This document shows positions 17,820 through 26,819 of a stretch of 43,781 nucleotides of DNA, in pieces. Positions within the stretch are counted from its first letter, which is position 1; each line of letters starts with the position of its first letter. The stretch is taken from assembly GCA_019634385.1 (NCBI GenBank), contig JAHQVK010000026.1, positions 1 through 43,781 on the forward strand, read 5' to 3'. A program made the translations under genes and the position numbers. The DNA comes from Myxococcales bacterium (GTDB lineage: Bacteria; Myxococcota; Kuafuiibacteriia; Kuafuiibacteriales; Kuafuiibacteriaceae). The notes beneath the pieces were generated by a model. It worked only from the letters and a program-made list of their open reading frames with translations. It was not told where the DNA came from and ran no database searches.

Positions 17820-17974
17820 CGTTTATGTTTCCATCGGTTTGTGAGGAGTCGGTGGCTTCGCCCCCCTTTCGGGCCTCTCGGTCCAGTACATCCCGTACCC
17901 TCCCTCCGGGGCTGACCCCTCACAAACGCGGGCTACGGCGTCATCTCCGCGCCCGGAGTTAAAGACACGACCTA
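17820..17974 (+). repeat. Family B repeat, left-truncated copy
   Basis: The sequence runs through GTGAGGAGTCGGTGGCTTCG, CATCCCGTACCCTCCCTCCG, CCTCACAAACGCGGG and GTCATCTCCGC to the terminus AGTTAAAGACACGACCTA. It matches the reverse complement of the 26097-26283 copy but lacks the first 25 or so bases. Confidence 0.78.
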
Positions 17975-18140
17975 GTCCCCGCTTCAAAGGCGATTCACGA
18001 AGGCATTTTGCGTGAAACAGTCGCATGAAGAGGGAACATACTGGGTGGAGACGACCGATGGGGGTCGAAGGCGGTTCAGATGTTTCACGCTAAAGGCTAG
18101 CTGAGATGCCTGACATCTTTCAACCGGCCGGCTGGTACTG

Positions 18141-18180
18141 CCTCATCGAGGTAGTGTGAACCTCATCGAGGTAGTGTGAA
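18141..18180 (+). repeat. Exact 20-bp tandem duplication
   Basis: CCTCATCGAGGTAGTGTGAA occurs twice in direct tandem, at 18141-18160 and 18161-18180. It lies in the amtB-ilv intergenic region, outside any gene. Confidence 0.95.
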
Positions 18181-18436
18181 CCGCGATGAGAATATGGAAC
18201 CCAGTCTATTTGGACCATCCTCTCCTTGGTGAAGATGGTCCATGTCTATAAATGTCTATAAGTGTGGTGATGCTTTCCTTGGGCCTATGTCCACGAGTAT
18301 GATGGGTGGTTCGGCGCGTTGCTTACTTATGGATATGTCTTAGGAGCAAAGTGATGACCAAGTTGGTGCCCAAATGCATGGGCACGGTAACTCCGTCGCC
18401 GGTTTCTTAGGCGGTGAAAAAGTCGGCTGCCGTTGC

Positions 18437-18464
18437 TTGACAGTTGCTAAACTGGTCAGCAACA
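18437..18464 (+). promoter_or_regulatory. Candidate promoter/operator before the ilv leader
   Basis: TTGACA at 18437-18442 matches a -35 hexamer. GTTGCT (from 18443) and AGCAAC (to 18463) form an inverted repeat immediately after it. No good -10 hexamer lies at 16-18 bases (CAACAA at 18460). If this is the promoter, transcription would begin within a few bases of the leader ATG at 18475, giving a nearly leaderless transcript. This is weak support. Confidence 0.3.
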
Positions 18465-18474
18465 AACTTTGGGT

Positions 18475-18585
18475 ATGGCTTTGGCGGAGAAAGTTGTTTG
18501 CAACGGCATATCCTTCGACCTATCTCTCTGCCTCGCCCCAGTACTGATTATTGGCCTACTCTTGGTAGGGGTTGGGCCGCCGTAA
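18475..18585 (+). CDS. Branched-chain amino acid leader peptide (ilv attenuator)
   Basis: This is a 36-codon frame, ATG to TAA, just upstream of ilvC. It begins [11 protein letters not shown] and contains the run [13 protein letters not shown]. Between residues 16 and 33, 12 of 18 residues are Leu (7), Val (3) or Ile (2). The stop is followed by an inverted-repeat array and a strong terminator 27 bases later. This is the classic layout of a leader whose translation senses Leu/Val/Ile-tRNA charging. No clear Shine-Dalgarno sequence precedes the ATG. The longer frame that overlaps it (from 18444, in phase with ilvC) reads through the terminator and is not expected to be translated. Confidence 0.8.
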   Translation: MALAEKVVCNGISFDLSLCLAPVLIIGLLLVGVGPP

Positions 18586-18614
18586 ATCGACGAAAGTCGA
18601 AGCAAAAGCGGCCC
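18574..18614 (+). promoter_or_regulatory. Candidate antiterminator of the ilv attenuator
   Basis: GGGCCGC (18574-18580), the last sense codons of the leader, is complementary to GCGGCCC (18608-18614), which overlaps the first three bases of the terminator's 5' arm. Between them a small hairpin, TCGAC-GAAA-GTCGA (18587-18600), would stack. A ribosome finishing the leader at TAA 18583 covers the first arm and frees the terminator. One stalled upstream at the Leu/Ile/Val codons leaves it free to form the antiterminator. Confidence 0.65.
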
Positions 18615-18648
18615 CGCACCCGAGAAATCGGTTGCGGGGTTTTTTTTT
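18612..18648 (+). terminator. Attenuator terminator before ilvC
   Basis: CCCCGCACCCGA (18612-18623) pairs with TCGGTTGCGGGG (18628-18639) with one mismatch, closed by a GAAA tetraloop and followed by nine T residues (18640-18648). It ends only 17 bases before the ilvC ATG, so it acts ahead of the gene rather than after one. Confidence 0.9.
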
Positions 18649-18665
18649 ACCTGGAGACGAAAGTC

Positions 18666-19679
18666 ATGGTTCAAGTTCGATACGACAAAGACGCTAATCC
18701 TGATCTAATCCGAGCCAAAAAAGTGGCTATCATTGGGTATGGTTCGCAAGGTCATGCTCATGCCCTGAATCTTCGCGATAGCGGCGTTAAGGTCCAAGTT
18801 GGGCTTCACGAGGGAAGTAAAAGCCGAGCTAAAGCTGAAAGCGAAGGCCTGAAGGTCGATTCGGTCAGCAATGTCTGTGCGTGGGCCGATATAGTCATGT
18901 TGCTGGCGCCGGATACTGCACAACCGCGCATTTATGAGGATTCGGTGCGGCCGGCGTTGAAGTCTGGTATGACCCTCATGTTTGGTCATGGATTTAATAT
19001 TCGTTACCGAACCATCGAGGTTCCCAAGGATGTTGATGTCAGCATGATCGCTCCCAAAAGTCCGGGCCACCGGGTAAGGGAAACTTATCAAGAAAAGGGT
19101 GGTGTGCCTGCTCTGCTTGCGATTCACCAAGATGCCAGCGGTCGAGCTGATGAAGAGGCATTAAGCTATGCTTATGGTATTGGCTGTGCCCGAGCCGGGG
19201 TCTTGACAACAACTTTTGCCGAAGAGACCGAGACGGACTTGTTTGGGGAACAGGCAGTGTTGTGCGGTGGAGTCAGTGAGTTAGTTAAAGCCGGCTTCCA
19301 AACATTGGTGGAGGGGGGCTATCAGCCAGAAATCGCCTATTTTGAATGCTTACATGAGTTAAAATTGATTGTGGATCTCATGTACCGAGGCGGGCTTAGT
19401 TATATGCGCTACTCGGTGAGTGATACGGCAGAATACGGAGACTATGACGCTGGTCCTCGAGTGATCGGGGAAGCTGCCCGTAAGGCTATGAAAGATGTTC
19501 TTGAGGATGTTCAAAATGGTTCTTTTGCACGCCGATGGATAGAAGAAAACCAGGCTGGCCGACCAAACTTCAACGTACGTCGCAAGGAAGAGACCGATCT
19601 CCAACTGGAAACTGTAGGGGCTAAGTTGCGCGAGATGATGACCTTTGTTCGTCCGGTGTCCATTAAGCCAGGGGAATAA
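18666..19679 (+). CDS. ilvC: Ketol-acid reductoisomerase (class I)
   Basis: This 337-residue enzyme catalyses NADPH-dependent isomerisation and reduction in valine and isoleucine synthesis. The start is ATG 18666, with GGAG about 10 bases upstream and directly after the attenuator. The Rossmann motif [40 protein letters not shown], the metal-binding [16 protein letters not shown], and [20 protein letters not shown] plus [11 protein letters not shown] are intact. The length is that of class I enzymes. All catalytic Asp/Glu positions that I can place are kept, in contrast with the leu genes that follow. No ilvB, ilvN or ilvD is in the window. Confidence 0.95.
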   Translation: MVQVRYDKDANPDLIRAKKVAIIGYGSQGHAHALNLRDSGVKVQVGLHEGSKSRAKAESEGLKVDSVSNVCAWADIVMLLAPDTAQPRIYEDSVRPALKSGMTLMFGHGFNIRYRTIEVPKDVDVSMIAPKSPGHRVRETYQEKGGVPALLAIHQDASGRADEEALSYAYGIGCARAGVLTTTFAEETETDLFGEQAVLCGGVSELVKAGFQTLVEGGYQPEIAYFECLHELKLIVDLMYRGGLSYMRYSVSDTAEYGDYDAGPRVIGEAARKAMKDVLEDVQNGSFARRWIEENQAGRPNFNVRRKEETDLQLETVGAKLREMMTFVRPVSIKPGE

Positions 19680-19817
19680 CTCAAGCGGTCCCAGATATGG
19701 TTCGCCTTTAACTACACGAGGATTCATCATCTGGCGGTGAAGGCGGATCAACTGGAATATATATCCTTATCGGGTGTGGCTCACGCTAATATGTAAGCGG
19801 ACTGGTGATAACAATGC

Positions 19818-20693
19818 TTGGTGCGGGCTACTCAGTGTTGGTTGCAAAAGAAGCCGAGACCAGCTGAGGTGTGGTTCGATGGTGCGGTGCGAGCAGGTGT
19901 GACGGCTCGAGCTCCGGACATGGATGGACGAATACCTCTGTACAATATGTCTATCGAAGCCAAAGCCCGAGCCGGGATGATAGCCTCGGATAAAGTCTCC
20001 ATTGTGTATCTGGCGGATAAAACCCGGACCCTTGAGGGTGAGGTCAGGGATGTGGAAATGAAGAAATGGCGTGAACTACGCAACGATGATGCCTTTGAAT
20101 ACGCGGAGACGACTCATGTGGCTGCGGCAAAGATCGCTCCAATGGTTGCCTGCCGTATCAACTCCGCTTCAGCGATGGCCTTGGATGGAAAAGCACCTTA
20201 TCCGCAGCTTGCGCCAGATATGGTAAAATTGCTGGCTGCCTTTAAACATATGAACCTCGAGCCCGGTCCGCTTGTTGATGGGCAGCGTATTGAGGTTGCG
20301 TTTCTTGGTTTGCGCATGAACTCTCGACGGAGCGATTTGCGTAGTGCCGTTCAGTTCCTGAAGTCTCGCCCCGTGGCTGCGGGTATCCGGATGTTGGTGC
20401 TACCAGGCTTTGCCAAAGTGAGAGCGGAGGCGGAAGCAGCGGGTCTTGACCCAATCTTTCGAGATACAGATTCCAAACGGCGAGCGCCGGGATGCTCCAT
20501 GTATTTGGGGATGAACGATGATCGTTTGGAGTCTGGCATGTATGCGGTGAACACAAGCGCTCATGATTTTGCGGGCCGACAGGATCCCGGTGGAAAGACA
20601 TTCTTAGTTTCACCAGCACCGGTAGCGGCCGGTGCTATCGGGGGCAAAACGGTCGGTGTGTGCCAGTGTATGGGGGGAAATCATGAAATTTGA
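19818..20693 (+). pseudogene. leuC: leuC remnant (isopropylmalate dehydratase large subunit)
   Basis: This open frame of 291 codons (first codon TTG) matches LeuC only from about residue 157 of the E. coli protein: VRATQCWLQKKPRP, EVWFDGAVRAGVTA. Roughly 30 residues are then missing before PDMDGRIPLYNMSIEAKARA. Two of the three Fe-S cluster cysteines are lost: IGSCTNSR of the family is LGLRMNSR here, and PGCSMCLAMN is PGCSMYLGMN. The rest keeps the order and spacing of LeuC (AAGIRMLVLPGFAKVRAEAE, GLDPIFRDTD, DFAGRQDPGGKTFLVSP). Without the N-terminal domain and the cluster it cannot be a normal dehydratase. No N-terminal remnant was recognised in the 138 bases between ilvC and this frame. It overlaps leuD by 11 bases. 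Confidence 0.85.
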
Positions 20694-21255
20694 TAGTGTC
20701 TCGCCTCGGGTTCCGCCGCTACCTGGCAATCATATTGATACCGATCAGATTATCCCCGCTCGTTTTCTCCGAACCGTGAGTCGAGAGGGACTCGCTGATT
20801 GTCTGTTTACTGGTTGGAAGAAAAGTCCTGATTTTCCACTGATAAACCCTCGCTGTTTTGGTCGCTCGTTGCTGCGCGCTAGCCAAAAATTTGGCTGTAG
20901 CTCTTCCCGCGAGCATGCTCCTTGGATGCTCTTGGCGGGAGGCTATCGGGTGGTGATTACGGCTTCATGTGTAGATTGTTTCTGGAACAACGCTCTTCGC
21001 AATGGCTTACTTCCTATGGGGCTATCGAGTGGGGACTCGATATATCTCGCTGATAGATTACAAGCTGATGACTCGTTGGCGGTGTTGGTAGATTTGACCA
21101 CGCAAACGTTTACCCTGGCGAAACGGGTTATGAAGTTTGAGGTGGATGCGTTTTCGCGGGGCTATTTGTTACAGGGGGTTGACCGCATCCAATATTTACT
21201 TGCTGAGCTACCGGCGATCGAAGCATTTGAGGGCAGAAGTTGTGCGCAAAAATAA
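20683..21255 (+). CDS. leuD: Isopropylmalate dehydratase small subunit, diverged
   Basis: This 190-residue LeuD (swivelling domain) keeps HIDTDQIIPARFL and SSSREHAPWML, the substrate-binding loop. It departs elsewhere: the family FADIF motif reads CVDCF, GCGSSREHA reads GCSSSREHA, and the C-terminal half is poorly conserved. The start ATG overlaps the leuC frame, and its end overlaps leuB by 14 bases, so translational coupling is preserved. The frame is full-length and open, but its partner LeuC is broken, so it is probably drifting without function. It could alternatively serve another LeuC encoded elsewhere. Confidence 0.72.
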   Translation: MKFDSVSPRVPPLPGNHIDTDQIIPARFLRTVSREGLADCLFTGWKKSPDFPLINPRCFGRSLLRASQKFGCSSSREHAPWMLLAGGYRVVITASCVDCFWNNALRNGLLPMGLSSGDSIYLADRLQADDSLAVLVDLTTQTFTLAKRVMKFEVDAFSRGYLLQGVDRIQYLLAELPAIEAFEGRSCAQK

Positions 21256-22300
21256 GGTTGTTGTACTTCCTGGTGATGGGGTTGGGTCAGAGGTCGTGAG
21301 CTCTGCCTGTGAGTATTCAGGAGTTGTTAACCCACAATTGAAGTATGAAACCTACGCTTTTGGAGGGGCCGCTATTGATACGGAGGGTGAGCCCCAATCA
21401 CCTGCGATGTTAAAAGTGTGTAGAGGGGCTGATGCGGTCCTGCTTGGGGCGAACGGCGGTCGACAATTGGAATCATCTAAACCGAGACGGGAGGTTGGTT
21501 CACTGGCGCTCCGCAAGGAGCTCGGTTCATACGCAAACATTCGGCCGATCAAAGCCTTAGCTGGCGTTACATCCGCACCTTCTCCACTACGGCCGGAGTT
21601 AGTCGCCGATGTGGATATGGTTATTGTCCGGGAACTCACTGGAGGTATCTATTTCGGTGAACCCCGACGGCGACGAGAAGAGAGCGCCGGAGAAGAAAAA
21701 GCGATCGACACCGGCGAGTATCCCACCTCCACTGTCAAGCGGATTGCTGGTCTAGCGTTTCGTCTCGCCAAAGAGCGAAGAAAGCTGGTGGTGAGTGTCG
21801 ATAAGGCGAAGGTACTGGAGACATCTCGCTTGTGGCGCGATGTTGTCACCGAGGTTCAAACCACCATTTTTACAGATATTTGTCTGTCTCACCAATCGCT
21901 AAACTCTTCGGCTATGAGGCTACTGAGGGACGCCTCAACTTTTGATGTGTTGCTGACCAACAATATGTTTGGTGAAATTTTGAGTGACGAAGCTAGCGAG
22001 TTGATAGGGCCTATTGGGGTGTTGTCTAGTGCATCTGTCGGTGATGGACAGTTGGGGGTGTATGAACCCATTCCTGGTTCGGTGCCGGATATTGCAGGAG
22101 AAGAGGTCGTCAATCCGGTGGGGACGATCTTGGGTGCAGCGTGGATGCCACGATCATCATTGGATGAGCCTAAGGCGGCGATATGGATATAGCAGGCCGT
22201 AGGGACGGATCTGGCCGATGGGGTGAGAACACGAGACTTTGGGTGGAAAAGCTAGCAAAGAGAAGCTTACTCAGGCGGTGGTCTGTTGTCTCGGGCATAG
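21242..22300 (+). pseudogene. leuB: leuB remnant (isopropylmalate dehydrogenase)
   Basis: The frame starts GTG 21242 with VVLPGDGVGSEV and follows LeuB to ASVGDGQLGVYEPIPGSVPD. It stops at TAG 22190-22192. The same frame continues after that stop with QAVGTDLADGVRTRDFGWKS, recognisably the LeuB C-terminal tail, then a second TAG (22253-22255). Active-site losses are also visible: the metal ligand in family YVDNAAM is LNSSAM here, FGDILSDE is FGEILSDE, and SIDKANVL is SVDKAKVL. Substrate arginines (ALRKE, NIRPIKA, VRELTGG) remain. Premature stops plus ligand loss make an active enzyme unlikely. The spacing before ilvE is filled by this tail. Confidence 0.88.
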
Positions 22301-22366
22301 TGTTTAATTTTGATGAGGATGAAATAGTTGATGGAGAAGTATTACTTCGAAGGAGGTCATTGAGGT

Positions 22367-23299
22367 ATGGCGATGAAACATTCCAAATATATTTGGTTCG
22401 ATGGTGAGATGGTTCCCTGGGAAAAGGCTACTGTTCACGTGTTGTCTCATGCTTTGCACTACGGTTCATCGGTATTCGAGGGCATCCGCTCCTATACCAC
22501 ACCGAACGGAGCTGCGATTTTTCGCTTGGAAGATCATATTCAGCGGTTGATTGACTCTGCAAAGATCTACCGAATGGATCTCCATTACTCCCGTGCTCAG
22601 CTTGAGGAAGCATGTCGATTAGTTGTGGTGGAAAATGGCTTGTCGTCTGCCTACCTAAGGCCTTTAGTCTTTAAAGGATACGGAAGCTTAGGGGTTGCTA
22701 CCCAGGATGTTCCGATAAATACGATAGTGGCTGCTTTTGAATGGGGCGCGTATCTTGGAGAGGGAGGGTTGTCAGACGGCGTAGATACATGTGTTTCATC
22801 ATGGATACGTCCTTCTCCGAATAGCCTCCCAGCGATGGCAAAAGCTGGAGGCAATTACCTTTCTTCTCAGCTGATTGTCGAAGAGGCCAATCGCAATGGA
22901 TATCGCGAAGGTATTGCTCTCGATTGCGAAGGTTTTGTCTCGGAAGGGTCGGGAGAAAATATTTTCGTTGTACGCAATGGGAAGATAAGTACTCCGCCGG
23001 TCTCTGGGAGTATCCTTCCTGGTATCACTCGGCATACGGTCATGACTTTGGCTGAACGCCGAGGCCTGCAGATTACTGAAGAAAGGATTCCTAGGGAGGC
23101 GCTCTATATAGCTGATGAGGTTTTCTTTACGGGTACGGCGGCAGAGATAACACCGGTTCGTTCTGTCGATCGTATGAAGGTGGGGGAAGGCAAACGGGGG
23201 CCGCTTACGGAAGCCCTACAGAATGACTTCTTTGGACTATTTGATGGGTCGACTCCTGCTCCTGATGGATGGCTGGACTATCCGAAGACGGAAGTCTAA
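22367..23299 (+). CDS. ilvE: Branched-chain amino acid aminotransferase
   Basis: This 310-residue class IV PLP aminotransferase catalyses the last step of Leu/Ile/Val synthesis. The PLP lysine is Lys159 in MAKAGGNYLSSQL. HALHYGSSVFEGIRSY, AYLRPLVFKGYG, SEGSGENIFVVRNG, GSILPGITRHTVM and EVFFTGTAAEITPV are all present. A GGAGG lies upstream of the ATG at 22367. Unlike leuC and leuB, it shows no missing motif. It is the last gene of the ilvC-leuCDB-ilvE string, 67 bases after the end of the leuB relic, and is convergent with pheA. Confidence 0.94.
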   Translation: MAMKHSKYIWFDGEMVPWEKATVHVLSHALHYGSSVFEGIRSYTTPNGAAIFRLEDHIQRLIDSAKIYRMDLHYSRAQLEEACRLVVVENGLSSAYLRPLVFKGYGSLGVATQDVPINTIVAAFEWGAYLGEGGLSDGVDTCVSSWIRPSPNSLPAMAKAGGNYLSSQLIVEEANRNGYREGIALDCEGFVSEGSGENIFVVRNGKISTPPVSGSILPGITRHTVMTLAERRGLQITEERIPREALYIADEVFFTGTAAEITPVRSVDRMKVGEGKRGPLTEALQNDFFGLFDGSTPAPDGWLDYPKTEV

Positions 23300-23342
23300 T
23301 GACCTACACAAAGGTCCGGCCAAGGCCACTGTATGGAGTAGC

Positions 23343-24425
23343 TTAGAGGATACGTCGTGAGCGAGGATAACTACCAAGAAGGGCAAACTCTTGGCAATGG
23401 GCGCGAACACAGCTCATGGCCTCCTTCATGTGGGGCTCATCTTGGTGTCCTTCAGCATCTACGAAAAAAGTGTAGGTCCAATTCTCTCGCTGACTCGGAC
23501 GTTTATCTATATGAGTGAGATTGATACCTGTCTCATCAAATATTTTAAGAACCCGGACTAGAGCTCCGGGTTCATGCTTGGTTGTGAACATCATAGAGGT
23601 TTTGTCGTCACCGCTCGGTTTTGCTTGCTGCTTAGCTAAAATGAGAAATCGAGTAATATTGTTAGGGTTGTCTTCTATATCTAGGTAAAGTGGATTGACA
23701 CCATAGAGGCTTCCAGCGAGTGAAGAGGCTATGGCGGCGGCACCAGATTCTTCCTTAGCGGTAAGGACGGCCCGACTGGAGCTGGAGCTATTGACAATTT
23801 CCGCATTCGGGTAATGAGCCTGTAGCCATTTGCGGCATTGGGTAAAAATCTGGGGTTTACTGTAAATGCGTTTGACATCGCGAGGGGCGCAGTTGGCCAG
23901 TAAGTGATGTCGTATAAATACTTGTACTTCCGCGTAGATATGTAGATCACCGGCTGCGGCAAAAAACGCGTCAAGACTGTCGGTGATGCCGCCGCCAGTA
24001 GAGTTTTCAATGGGTACCACCCCGTAGTCGATCTCACCGTGGGCAACCTGAGCAAATACGGTAGCGATATCATGTAGATCTTGAAAATCGACACTGCTTC
24101 CAAACTGAGCTTTGGCTGCAACGTGGGAAAAGGATCCCGCTGGCCCGAGATATCCGATAGCGAGTGGCTTCTCCAGAGTGAATGAGCCGCTCATGATTTC
24201 TCGAAATACTCCCTCAATGGTTCGGTCAGGTAAGGGACCCCGATTGAGGCGCAGTACACGAGCGAGAACAGCCGCTTCTCGATGGGGTGCGTAGATGGGG
24301 GTATTTTGCTCTTGCTTCACTTGCCCGATCTGAACAACCACTTTGGCGCGTTCGTTGAGGAGTTCAACCAGACGCTCGTCAAGGACGTCGATTCCGGCTC
24401 GAAGCTCTTCTAGTGCATCTGCCAT
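23343..24425 (-). CDS. pheA: Bifunctional chorismate mutase/prephenate dehydratase
   Basis: This 360-residue P-protein converts chorismate via prephenate to phenylpyruvate. The AroQ-type mutase domain occupies about residues 1-90 (LRAGIDVLDERLVELLNERA, APHREAAVLARV). The dehydratase domain follows (IGYLGPAGSFSHVAAKAQFG, YGVVPIENSTGGGI, and DNPNNITRFLIL with the catalytic TRF). The C-terminal ACT domain is EPGALVRVLKIFDETGINLT then HIDKRPS, where the usual ESRP is DKRP; that motif binds phenylalanine, so feedback sensitivity may differ. The start was set at 24425; an in-frame ATG six codons earlier (24443) is possible. Confidence 0.93.
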   Translation of the reverse strand: MADALEELRAGIDVLDERLVELLNERAKVVVQIGQVKQEQNTPIYAPHREAAVLARVLRLNRGPLPDRTIEGVFREIMSGSFTLEKPLAIGYLGPAGSFSHVAAKAQFGSSVDFQDLHDIATVFAQVAHGEIDYGVVPIENSTGGGITDSLDAFFAAAGDLHIYAEVQVFIRHHLLANCAPRDVKRIYSKPQIFTQCRKWLQAHYPNAEIVNSSSSSRAVLTAKEESGAAAIASSLAGSLYGVNPLYLDIEDNPNNITRFLILAKQQAKPSGDDKTSMMFTTKHEPGALVRVLKIFDETGINLTHIDKRPSQRENWTYTFFVDAEGHQDEPHMKEAMSCVRAHCQEFALLGSYPRSRRIL

Positions 24426-24580
24426 GGGCTCGAGAGATAACATCTATAGCGAGAATAGTGGGCTACTAAGTCATAGATGCTATGAACCTCAGGTGATGCG
24501 AGGTGTATCACTCATACTGGATGGTTTTGTTATGCCGATAAATCATGGCCGTAGATTGAGGTTCTGGCAGCCGGTGTGGC

Positions 24581-24695
24581 TGCAGCAAAGACTCCTTGGA
24601 TTGAATTCTGTAAGAATCAACAAGTGGTTGCGCAGCGGGGCATAGCCCGGCGTAGAAGCAGGAACTTGGGTTCAACCCAAGTGATTTCTGCTGTA
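24581..24695 (+). repeat. Family A multi-hairpin repeat, copy 2
   Basis: This 115-bp element begins TGCAGCAAAGACTCC and ends GTGATTTCTGCTGTA. It carries the internal hairpin CTTGGGTTCAACCCAAG and the GGGC-ATA-GCCC stem in the block GCGCAGCGGGGCATAGCCCG. Similarity to copies 1 and 3 runs end to end. Confidence 0.82.
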
Positions 24696-24765
24696 TTTGG
24701 CTAGTCTTCCTCTGGAGGGATCTTCTCAGTGACAAACACAATCATGCTCCTCCGAAGCTGATTGA

Positions 24766-24944
24766 CTAGCAGGCCATCAGAAAAGTCGGATGGGTGATCC
24801 GCGAAGTATCTTTTCCGTGGAAGGCTCCGGATGAAGAGGGCGCATACCGGGCGTATGCAACCGATGAAAGGCGAAGCCGGTCCAGACGTTCCACGGAAAA
24901 AGGACCCGCGAAGCGCCTAGCTCAGTTTTCCGATGGCCTGCTAG
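24766..24944 (+). repeat. Family C long-hairpin repeat, copy 1
   Basis: This 179-bp element has inverted ends CTAGCAGGCCATCAGAAAA and TTTTCCGATGGCCTGCTAG. The two arms are complementary far inward (TTTTCCGTGGAA with TTCCACGGAAAA, TCCGCGAAG with CTTCGCGG), so it folds as one long hairpin. A second copy lies in the opposite orientation at 28427-28607. There is no ORF. It fits a MITE with CTAG ends. Confidence 0.88.
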
Positions 24945-25128
24945 GGCGTGTCTTCGACCTCCGGCTGCTGAGCTGACGCGGTATCCTGCGTGTTTGAAGG
25001 TTCGGCCCCGGACGCAGGGTACTGGATGTACCGGCCCGAGTGGCCCGCAAGGGTGGCGAAGCCACCGGAGCTCTCACCCCAGTGGGAAACAAGTCAGAAC
25101 GCGGTCCGGAGGTTAAAGACACGACTCA
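24942..25128 (+). repeat. Family B long-hairpin repeat, full copy
   Basis: This 187-bp element runs from TAGGGCGTGTCTTCGACCTC to GAGGTTAAAGACACGACTCA. Its ends are inverted repeats of each other, and its arms are complementary inward. Its first bases coincide with the CTAG end of the adjacent family C element, as if inserted there. Confidence 0.85.
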
Positions 25129-26096
25129 GGCGTGATATGACACGCAACTTGTACAAGGGCTCTCGTTCATTCCCTAACCGCCTGCATATTTTCTGACTTA
25201 CCATCTCTGTCCCGAAGCTTCTCAGTCAGCGAGCTACAATTAGCTTCCCTCTGACGCCGAATATGGAGGCACTTCGGGGCTTCTGCGATAGTTTCTTACT
25301 GGGGTCTGTAAGACGCCCAAGAAAGTCCACTGACTTAGGAAGCAAAAGACGGCTCAAGATGAGTGGTGCTTTTAGGTTGTGTCTTCAATAGCAGCGTAAA
25401 GCTATTGTGAAATGCATGTTTTGATTAAGATATTTAGACCCAATCGGGAGGTTGGTCACAGCTAGCCGACCGAGAGGCCGTTGATAAGAGAGGTTCAGGA
25501 TGTCTTCGGAAGTTCGGGTGAATAAGGGGCAGATCATAGACTACGTCCAGTGTCAAAGCTCCGTTCCCTAGAACACCTAACGGTTTTAAGGGGGGGCGGC
25601 AGGAATCTTGAGTTCTAATGACTGGAGCTAGGAGAGCAGAATGTTTCCTCCGCCTGGGATGCCCACGACGATTATGTTTGCCAGAGCGACCAAGAACAAG
25701 ACCCAACCCAATGAAGGAGGCTACTTCGAGGGCACCAGCGGTCGGAGTCGTTGTCCTTCAGAAAAGTTTGAGGTGCTTGGGCCCGATCATTTGGGAGAGA
25801 AGGGCGCATATCCGTAGATATGCATCTGAACAGAACCAAAGATGCGGTGGGTATTAGGTGCTAAAGTGGCCAAAATTTATCGGTCGACACTGAAGGAGGA
25901 GGCTAGGTGTGTCGCTAAGGCCGGACGCGGTCTATGGATTCGTACCTGATTCACTGGAATGTCTGGTGATCTACGTTTCCTTCTCTTATCGGTGGCCTCT
26001 CAGTCAGCCAGCTATGGCTATCCTCCATCCAAGTTTGAACCCTCAGTCAAACTAGGTACTTCTCAATAGTTTCATGCTGATCTTAAAGACACACTG

Positions 26097-26283
26097 TAGG
26101 GCGTGTCTTTAACCTCCGGCTGCGGAGCTGACGCCGCATCCCGTGTTTGTGAGTGGTTGGCCACGGAGGAATGGTACTTGATGTACCGGACCGAGGGGGC
26201 TCGAGAGGGTGGCGAAGCCACCGACCCCTCACAAATGTGGGAAACAAGTTAGAACGCGGTCCGGAGTTTAAAGACACGCTCTA
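26097..26283 (+). repeat. Family B long-hairpin repeat, full copy
   Basis: This is the best-preserved 187-bp copy. Its left end is TAGGGCGTGTCTTTAACC and its right end TTTAAAGACACGCTCTA. GTGTTTGTGAG of the left arm pairs with CTCACAAATGTG of the right arm. A right-end relic (TTAAAGACACACTGTA) touches its left boundary. It lies about 50 bases upstream of the second P-II gene and could influence it. Confidence 0.87.
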
Positions 26284-26319
26284 GTGAGAGGAGTTGACCT
26301 CATCTGTAGCTCAGCTTAA

Positions 26320-26673
<354 letters not shown>

Positions 26674-26819
26674 TCGGTAAAGGATCACCGAACGGCCCAG
26701 AAGGGCTATGTCTATGACGACTATCCGGGCTATAAGACAGGGCATCACGGTTTAGGTGCGCCCGTTTTGTGAGCATTTAGCCGAGGGATGCCATCTTTAG
26801 TGTAAGGCATGAGGGAATA

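Larger units (their letters stand above)
17322..18474. other. Long intergenic region upstream of amtB and ilvC
   Basis: This divergent region of more than 1 kb must hold the promoters of amtB (minus) and the ilv locus (plus). It contains a truncated family B repeat (17820-17974), an exact 20-bp tandem duplication (18141-18180), a 10-bp tandem duplication (18242-18261), and a hairpin GGACCATC/GATGGTCC (about 18211-18241). A 75-codon frame at 17493-17720 has no recognisable content. No sigma-54 site of the form TGGCAC-N5-TTGC was found near amtB by eye. Confidence 0.55.

Noticed and set aside
22190..22255. TAG recoding (readthrough) in leuB
   Set aside because: TAG is used as a normal stop by several other genes here and the active-site losses point to decay, so recoding is not needed.
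24581..24695. Family A repeats as tRNA genes
   Set aside because: Similar size and hairpins, but no acceptor stem, anticodon arm or CCA pattern could be laid out.
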